Source of the DNA: Hymenopellis radicata
Taxonomy: Eukaryota; Basidiomycota; Agaricomycetes; Agaricales; Physalacriaceae
Reading direction: 5' to 3'
DNA: 13,459 bases
Assembly: GCA_015501595.1 (NCBI GenBank)
Contig: JADNRX010001160.1
Coordinates: 1-13,459, forward strand
The translations under genes and the position numbers were made by a program. The notes beneath the pieces were generated by a model. It was not told the origin of the DNA, did not search any database, and worked only from the letters and a program-made list of their open reading frames with translations. Below are positions 8,496 to 13,459 of the stretch, one piece after another. How positions within the stretch are numbered: position 1 is the stretch's first letter; each line of letters begins with the position of its first letter.

Positions 8496-10211
8496 TTACA
8501 GTTTTGCTTTTGGAGCTGAGGTTGATACAGACGACGCGTTACCTCTTGGCCTGCATGCACCATACAACCGTGACAGTGATATCGTCCCGGTGACTTCTCG
8601 ACCACGGTGCTGGTATACTGACCAACTTGCGCAACTCTGTCTCATCTCCACCGCCGAGAGCATTTCGAATGAGATGGACGCCAATGTTGTCGTCAATAAA
8701 TGCCCACGATCCGAGCCACGCTGACGGCGTTGGTCTTTACCCTGCACGTGGCAGTCTTTGTCGACATTGGAACGAGTGCTGATAGTTCGGATTTGGGATC
8801 ACGCCCTTCAGTCCTTCAAGGTGGCCTAGGACAAGGCCGGCGACGTCTTCTGAACTGTGGCACGTGAATACAGGTGGCCAGGAGGTGTATATAAACTCAC
8901 GTTAATTCGTCCCAAAGCCCATCGGTGGCCATAACGAGAAATCGGATGCCATTTTCACCAGGGTCTTGAAGGATACCTTGCGATGCGTAACCTCTGGCCG
9001 AGCTGTAACGTAAGGCGGCGTTTCAAAGCCGAAGGCTGAGGGCGCAGTTGTAGTTGTTGCCACCATAAACGCTTGATTCAGGCTAGAAACAGAATAAATA
9101 TGTGGAGTAAAGAAAACCAAGACACTTGCAGGTCATGTATCTCACGAGGCCACTTGTAACGCGCATCGCGAAGGCACGCGTTGGCTCCAGGCGCCCAAGA
9201 CTCTGCCGTTTCGAATGACGTTTTCCTTTTCGTCTGCGGGATGCTCAGATTGTATCCTATGATAGAGCGTTGGTTTACGGCGTACGGAGTAAAGAATCAA
9301 AATGCTACGAACCTGGCCTTCTCCTTTGGATTCCGTCCGGTTTGGTCTTCCGTGAGGACATCTACATGCCAGGAGCCGTCGGAAGAGGAGGCGCCAGCAA
9401 CTGCACGAGCATCACCAGCACATGCCACATACAAGTCATCATGTGCAGTGTCAAACATGCCATCAAAGCGCAACTGCCTGGAAGGCTTCGTCAATTTAAG
9501 CACGAACGATACTGTGACGAGATTACCTGACACTGCTGGTTGCATGGTTTGAGAGCGAGAGGATGCTGGCTAAAGTCGGGAACGATCTTGCTATCTCGAC
9601 TCTTCTCGTCTATATTGCTAGCAAAGATGCGGATGGGAGCGTTAATGAGTTCCCTGTCCAAATTGGTGAAGGCAAGCTGGATGGCATTCGCGACGTTAAC
9701 CGGATTGGCGTCTGCACTAGACGCGAACAAGGAAGTTACGCGACTCAACGTGGATTTGGACGAGGCGGAGCTGGAGATGAGTTTGGACAGTTCGAGAGAA
9801 ACCGCGTTTATAAGGATCTGGAAAGTAACTGGGATGTCTCCGGACCGCGGTGACCGTCCATAACTGTGAAGAAGACATAGTCGCCTGGAGCGACGGGTCG
9901 GATTCATCTCGTTGCACGATTTGCTTGGAATGGCGTCCTCTATAGGGTCATTCGAAGGCAAAGAGGCGTTGGCGTAGTTCCACACGATCCCATTTGACCG
10001 CGGAGTCGTTTCCGTTGTGGCACGTTCTCTGAGGCGTTTATTGACCTCATCGACAGACAAGAGAGGGAGGTTTTGTGTCATCCGACCTTTCCGTCTGGCT
10101 GCGGACCGTACGGCAGCTCAAAGTCTCTGATTGACGTGCAGAATACCAGTAGTACGCGGGTCCAGCGGCGACAACGGCGGCAGCGACTGGCTTCCAGGAT
10201 CTGCGCAGCAT
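8496..10211 (-). CDS. Mitochondrial-type PP2C protein phosphatase (Ptc5 / PDH-phosphatase-like; frame broken here)
   Basis: Metal-dependent Ser/Thr phosphatase of the PPM family. Exons are 10211-9527, 9477-9313, 9256-9130, 9082-8902 and 8854-8496; introns are 49, 56, 47 and 47 bases. The N terminus MLRRSWKPVAAAVVAAGPAY is basic then hydrophobic, like a mitochondrial presequence or membrane anchor. Next come LPLLSVDEVNKRLRERATTE, the metal-binding YVFFTVMDGH, AFTNLDRELINAPIRI, DTAHDDLYVACAGDARAVAG and EDQTGRNPKEKAR. LEPTRAF, DARYKWPREIH, TPPYVTARPEVTHRKV, the metal-site motif FLVMATDGLWDELT, WAFIDDNIGVHLIRNALGG and DDITVTVVW follow. This fits fungal Ptc5, which dephosphorylates pyruvate dehydrogenase; the substrate here is inferred. 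Breaks lie near 10120, 10082, 9921, 9894, 9810, 9460, 9192, 9169, 8967, 8793, 8705 and after 8560. Nearly all are repaired by one extra base in a run. The end is either the stop at 8539-8541 or, after further shifts, a KAKL ending at 8496. Frame-corrected length is about 510 residues. Confidence 0.88.
9083..9129 (-). other. GC-AG intron in the PP2C gene
   Basis: Read on the minus strand the intron starts GCAAGT and ends TTTCTAG, 47 bases. Splicing at this GC donor joins REIHDL to LNQAFMVA in frame. The neighbouring GT (three bases further, GTGTCT) gives the wrong phase and a poor donor. GCAAGT is the usual consensus of the GC-AG class spliced by the major spliceosome. One-base errors nearby weaken the phase argument. 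Confidence 0.55.
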
Positions 10212-10436
10212 GCTCGCCAGTATCGGCAGCGGCTGGCAGAGACGACGGAGAGCAGCAGAGTGGGGACTCGGGAGAGAAGCGACTGGCAGTCCAATCACAG
10301 TCACGTGTCCACATTTCTCACATCATCGATCGCAGGTTGCTTTTGGCTTTCATCATCATCCACTGCAGGCGGAGCATTGGATTGGCTGCGTTAAAAGGCC
10401 ATTTATTCGCTGTTTATCGCTTTTTTGATGCTCTGC
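10212..10436. promoter_or_regulatory. Bidirectional promoter with CCAAT and E-box elements
   Basis: The 225 bases separate the PP2C start (minus) and the proposed start of the Ser/Pro-rich gene (plus). A CCAAT at 10291-10295 lies seven bases from an E-box CACGTG at 10302-10307. Two abutting ATTGG (CCAAT on minus) stand at 10376-10380 and 10381-10385. CCAAT is the site of the Hap2/3/5 complex, which controls respiratory genes in fungi and would suit a mitochondrial phosphatase. Binding is inferred from the motif alone. Confidence 0.5.
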
Positions 10437-11516
10437 ATGTCCAAGAGACAGATCCATCAAGCAGCCGCCTTTTCTCGCAGCAAAATCCTGGAATCTTCGT
10501 CAATTCATTGCCACAACGAACAATCTCGCAATTACTTGTGAGTACCGATGCATGCTCGCCGATTCCTTCTCAAAATGACTGTTATTCAAAGAATGCTACG
10601 TCCATGTCCTCCAGCAGCAGCAACAAGAGCAATCACAACCATCGCCACCTCCATCCCCAGGCCGCGCCAGCCTTCGCCACAAAGCCCCAATGTCATCAGA
10701 AGAGCTGCTCATATGGCATCAAAGTCAGAGATTTCGCATATGAGAGCAAACTACTCCAATCCAACCGTATCGGAGACCACAAGTGCAACCTGCTTCACCC
10801 GACGGTTGGCTCGTAAACAAGGCACAGACCAAGATGTCGACAAGCAGCTGCAAAACTGGAAAGAGTCGTGACTGAACCCGTCGATGAGAGCAGCCAGTCA
10901 CGACGAGAACCAGCCTACGGAACATGGATGTTGATTTCCAGCCATTGATGATGCCAGCGGAAATAACGCAGGACGATGATTGGTACATTCCCAGTCTCAG
11001 CCTCCCCTGATAGACTCACAAGAGTCTGATCCCTATGTCGACACGCCCCTCGTCACGCCCAACGGCTCACTGCAGTGGATACGCGATACCACTTCCATCC
11101 CAGCATCCCAGCTCGACACAGAGTCGCAACAGCCGGCCCCGGAGATGCTGTCCTTTGCTCAGCTCGGGTTCTCACAGCCCGACGACGACGGAATGGACGT
11201 TGATCTTGCTCCCGCATTGACGCGCAGGAATGACTCACGACTTTCCCCTTTAACACCATTATCATCATTGTCCTCCATGTCTACTCCTCATTCATCCCCA
11301 TCACCGCCTCCGGAGGTCCCATCGCCCCGGTACAACCTCCGAAAGCGTCCGTCTCCTCCCCCTGCTGTAGAGTCTCGGTCCCGACCTGCCACCCGAAGGC
11401 CACCTAATAGTGGCCGTATTGCGCATCACAAGGCCGCTGTGTCACCCAAACCACGGCCTTTGCGCAAATTGGCGCGCTCCACCTCTCGTAAACGAGATGC
11501 TCGGACGCGATCATGA
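10437..11516 (+). CDS. Unidentified Ser/Pro-rich basic protein, probably nuclear (frame broken)
   Basis: I do not recognise the family. A likely first exon is 10437-10537 (MSKRQIHQAAAFSRSKILES...), ending at a strong GTGAGT donor; the acceptor is uncertain (10591 or about 10614). A middle part contains a Gln/Pro-rich segment (QQQQEQSQPSPPPSPGR) and SEISHMRANYSNPTVSETTS. Further on, NMDVDFQPLMMPAEITQDDDW and YIP lie in one frame, and SQPPLIDSQESDPYVDTPLV continues in another after about 10992. From there the frame is open to 11516: WIRDTTSIPASQLDTESQ, MLSFAQLGFSQPDDDGMDVD, a Ser/Pro-rich run, PSPRYNLRKRPSPPP and a strongly basic tail (KPRPLRKLARSTSRKRDART). The tail looks like a nuclear or DNA/chromatin-binding segment. 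Breaks near 10700-10740, 10865-10920 and 10990 prevent a clean model. The gene shares a promoter region with the PP2C gene. Confidence 0.55.
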
Positions 11517-12073
11517 CATTTCACCGTAATGGGTTTCTCTGGGCTCCAGGGATGTGTATACTCACGGGACGGTTTATCATAGTTAATGTAGGATGTCCGC
11601 TATGCCTTTTCTCATACCCTGACTTACAAGATATCCCTCATTCCTCTTTCAAGATCTTTATTACTTTCTGTTTCTGACTGTACATGGATTTTTATCGCAT
11701 AGCATATGTAGTTTACACACGCACGTCCTGTTGTTGTCATCGTTAGTCCTAATGGATCAGATATGTATGTTTACGCGACTACCGTCTTGTGTGGCGTCGA
11801 AAGCTTAGTAGTCGCGAGTCGCAATCGATCTTCCACTTCATCTCAACAACAAGTCCTTTCCATAGTCGGTATAAATGAGCTACAAGTACAGCAAGTCTTG
11901 GTACAGTAGCGAGTGCGAGTAACGATTAGTGGCAAAATCCTCAAGAATAATCGTAAGAGTATTAGAATAGTCGTACAGTAGTAGTTGATAAAGAGTTCGG
12001 TATGGATACAATGTAATGCCAGTGTCATGGAGTGGTGAAAAGAGGTGGGGGGTATCAAGCTTCTGACTCTGGT
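11517..12073. other. Convergent 3' region
   Basis: This lies between the stop codons of two genes pointing toward each other, so it should hold both 3' untranslated regions. It is rich in short T runs near 11635-11700 (plus) and in TATAAATGAG and AATAATCGTAAG-type stretches near 11870-11960, which could take part in poly(A) site selection. No gene, repeat or RNA was recognised. Confidence 0.4.
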
Positions 12074-13193
12074 TCAGAAGAATAACGAGTTGGACCAGCC
12101 ATTCTGGGATAACATCATGTCGCCGCCCTTCATCGACCCGTAGTCCATGTTGCTGTATGGGCCCAGCATCCTGGGATCAAAGACGTCTGGCATCTCATTA
12201 ATCATCGGGAGGCTCATTGGGGGCACAGTCGGCGTCGTGTAGCAAGACGGCACGGGGGATGGACTCTGTGAGTGCGAGAAGGTGAGGGAAGGGGCCGTCG
12301 AGGAAGGTCGTGAACCGGGAAGGTGATAGAGCTGCGCGTGGTGGTCGAACCCAAGCGATCCACCGTACGCGTTGTCGTAAGGTACGTGTAAACTGGTATA
12401 GTCGTTGAAGTCGGGCATGACGTTGGTCTCGGGTCGGTCTAGTCGCAAAAGTAAACGACTAGAATATACGGAAGCCGCAGATGGGACGTACATTGTGCCA
12501 GAGAGGCGGTAGGAAGGCGCATCCCGGTATGATGCTCCTCGGAGCGAGAGCCACTGCTCGAAGAAGCCTGAGCCTCCGACGCGGCGTTACGGGCGACGGC
12601 GGGTGCGCTTGACACCGTATATTTTGTCAACGACATCATCGGTCGCGTCAATACCGTGCTTCTTCTCGAGATGTTGCTTGAAAGCAGCACGACGCTTGAT
12701 CCTGGAGGACCGGTCAGCACAAACTATTTCAGTTGAACACTATGCACTAACGTTGTCGTACAATGCGGGCACTTGTACGGCTCAATCTCATATGCTTCTC
12801 CTTAATATGGCGAGCGCACGAAGAAGGATCCTTGAAGCGTTTCCTGCATGTCGCAAAGGTACAGACATGGGGCATGCTTCCGGTGCTAAATCAAGTGGTC
12901 AAGGGGAATTCGAGGCTCAAAAGTAAGTGACGAACTGAATATTCATGTGGGTCTTGAGACCACTGGCTTGAGAAAAGGCCTTCGCGCATACCAGGCACTT
13001 GTGAGGTCTATAACAGAAGAGCGTGAGATAAGAACATCGAGTGGTCATCAACGACTTACCGGAGACCGGTATGTGTCCTCTCGTGTCGCTGGAGGTGGGT
13101 GAAGCGAGCAATGCAGCTTCCACATTCGTACGTTTGCTGCGGATGGTTCAGTGGTAAGTTTGGAATCGAGATCAAGATACGCACAGAGGCCAT
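12074..13193 (-). CDS. C2H2 zinc-finger protein with four fingers, likely transcription factor
   Basis: Six exons: 13193-13185 (only ATG-GCC-TCT), 13136-13060, 13007-12936, 12886-12752, 12701-12492 and 12438-12074. The introns are 48, 52, 49, 50 and 53 bases. Finger 1 is YECGSCIARFTHLQRHERTH, finger 2 HKCLVCAKAFSQASGLKTHMNIH, finger 3 HVCTFATCRKRFKDPSSCARHIKEKH and finger 4 YKCPHCTTTIKRRAAFKQHLEKKH. Linkers TGLRPHKC and TGSMPHVC resemble the classic TGEKP linker, which suggests DNA binding. A basic stretch (VKRTRRR) follows, then a Ser-rich, acidic and Pro/Tyr-rich tail (SLTFSHSQSPSPVPSCYTTP, FDPRMLGPYSNMDYGSM) ending NGWSNSLFF, which may be an activation domain. Two one-base breaks (about 12788-12793 and 12590-12605) must be restored; the coding length then becomes a multiple of three (289 residues). 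The first two fingers look like a zinc-finger pair of the Cys2His2 regulator type, but I cannot name an orthologue. Confidence 0.82.
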
Positions 13194-13459
13194 GACTGTC
13201 TATACTGATTAAAATTATAAGGGTGTTGGTATCCGGCTCGTCAACGATGTCCAGCAACGTCGGTACAATGAGAGAGTGTGGTGGTCTTAAGAGAAGGGAG
13301 GGAAGACGAGGGTCATTCTAAGATATGATTTACACCTTTTAACGCAAAATGAACACGAACCAAAAGAGGCCTTTGAATACGGACATTATATCCGTAGATC
13401 TTATTGTCTTCCTACGGACAAGGTATCAGAAGCTGAGGAACAAAGTACGTCTCGACGAA
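13194..13459. other. Upstream region of the zinc-finger gene
   Basis: Probable promoter and 5' leader of the minus-strand zinc-finger gene. TTATAATTTTAAT on the minus strand (about 13210-13222) is close to the start and AT-rich. A minus-strand ATG at 13257 opens a frame of 69 codons that overlaps the main start in another frame, so it could be an upstream ORF if transcribed. Near the right end TACGGACA occurs twice (13378-13385 and 13413-13420), with an inverted TCCGTA at 13391-13396. Confidence 0.4.

Noticed and set aside
8473..8747. Separate small genes in the 8473-8747 stretch, on either strand
   Set aside because: The sequence is the C-terminal exon of the PP2C gene (WAFIDDN, DDITVTVVW) read in wrong frames because of one-base shifts.
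10047..10314. Two short proteins upstream of the phosphatase start
   Set aside because: They are the PP2C N terminus split across frames (MLRRSWKP..., then FELPYGPQPDGKVG, then MTQNLPLLS).
4374..13193. A block of pseudogenes or a dying genomic region
   Set aside because: Conserved catalytic residues, intact short introns and almost purely one-base run errors fit sequence error better. Kept as the alternative in the first finding.
1..13459. A new biological system formed by these neighbours, for example a ubiquitin cluster of F-box plus USP
   Set aside because: Both families are large in agarics, and adjacency of two ubiquitin-related genes with a shared spacer is weak evidence. The other genes show no common pathway.

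Overview
The window looks like nuclear DNA of a mushroom-type basidiomycete (Agaricomycetes). The signs are very short introns (about 45-56 bases, GT-AG with CTNA-like branch sites), an F-box protein of the expanded agaric type (CPxCG ... NDPP ... LPSEILGEIF ... PWTLSHVCHLWR), a DUF3602 GRGGAGN-repeat protein, a USP-type deubiquitinase, a mitochondrial-type PP2C phosphatase and a C2H2 zinc-finger protein. There are no operons, phage genes, CRISPR arrays or recognisable transposons. I assigned genes by reading motifs and splice sites by eye; no database search was possible.

Layout: 1-960 has no gene I can support. A TATA box (974-980) precedes a five-exon DUF3602 gene (1028-1963, +). A small Pro/Lys-rich gene follows (2269-2627, +). 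Then comes a gene-poor stretch with a degenerate 18-base minisatellite (about 3455-3943). An F-box gene (4374-5920, -) is divergent from a USP gene (6301 to about 8405, +). The USP gene runs tail to tail into a PP2C gene (8496-10211, -). That gene shares a CCAAT/E-box-rich divergent promoter with an unidentified Ser/Pro-rich gene (10437-11516, +). The last gene is a four-finger C2H2 gene (12074-13193, -), which converges on the previous one.

The most important observation concerns the sequence itself. In at least four genes, and probably six, the conserved protein can be followed from end to end only by changing frame several times. Almost every break is one base, mostly missing, in a short run of identical bases or a near-repeat. 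Splice sites and most catalytic motifs on either side are intact. This pattern across unrelated neighbours fits residual indel errors in a long-read assembly better than decay of every gene. Coding features are therefore given as gene spans with the breaks listed; a literal translation would yield fragments.

The genes are ordinary housekeeping or regulatory genes with no evident shared pathway, and I see no convincing new biological system. The points most worth a second look are the frame-break pattern, the interrupted catalytic box of the USP, three consecutive readable introns in the USP gene, a GC-AG intron in the PP2C gene, a short-loop zinc finger, and overlapping upstream ORFs in the small gene.
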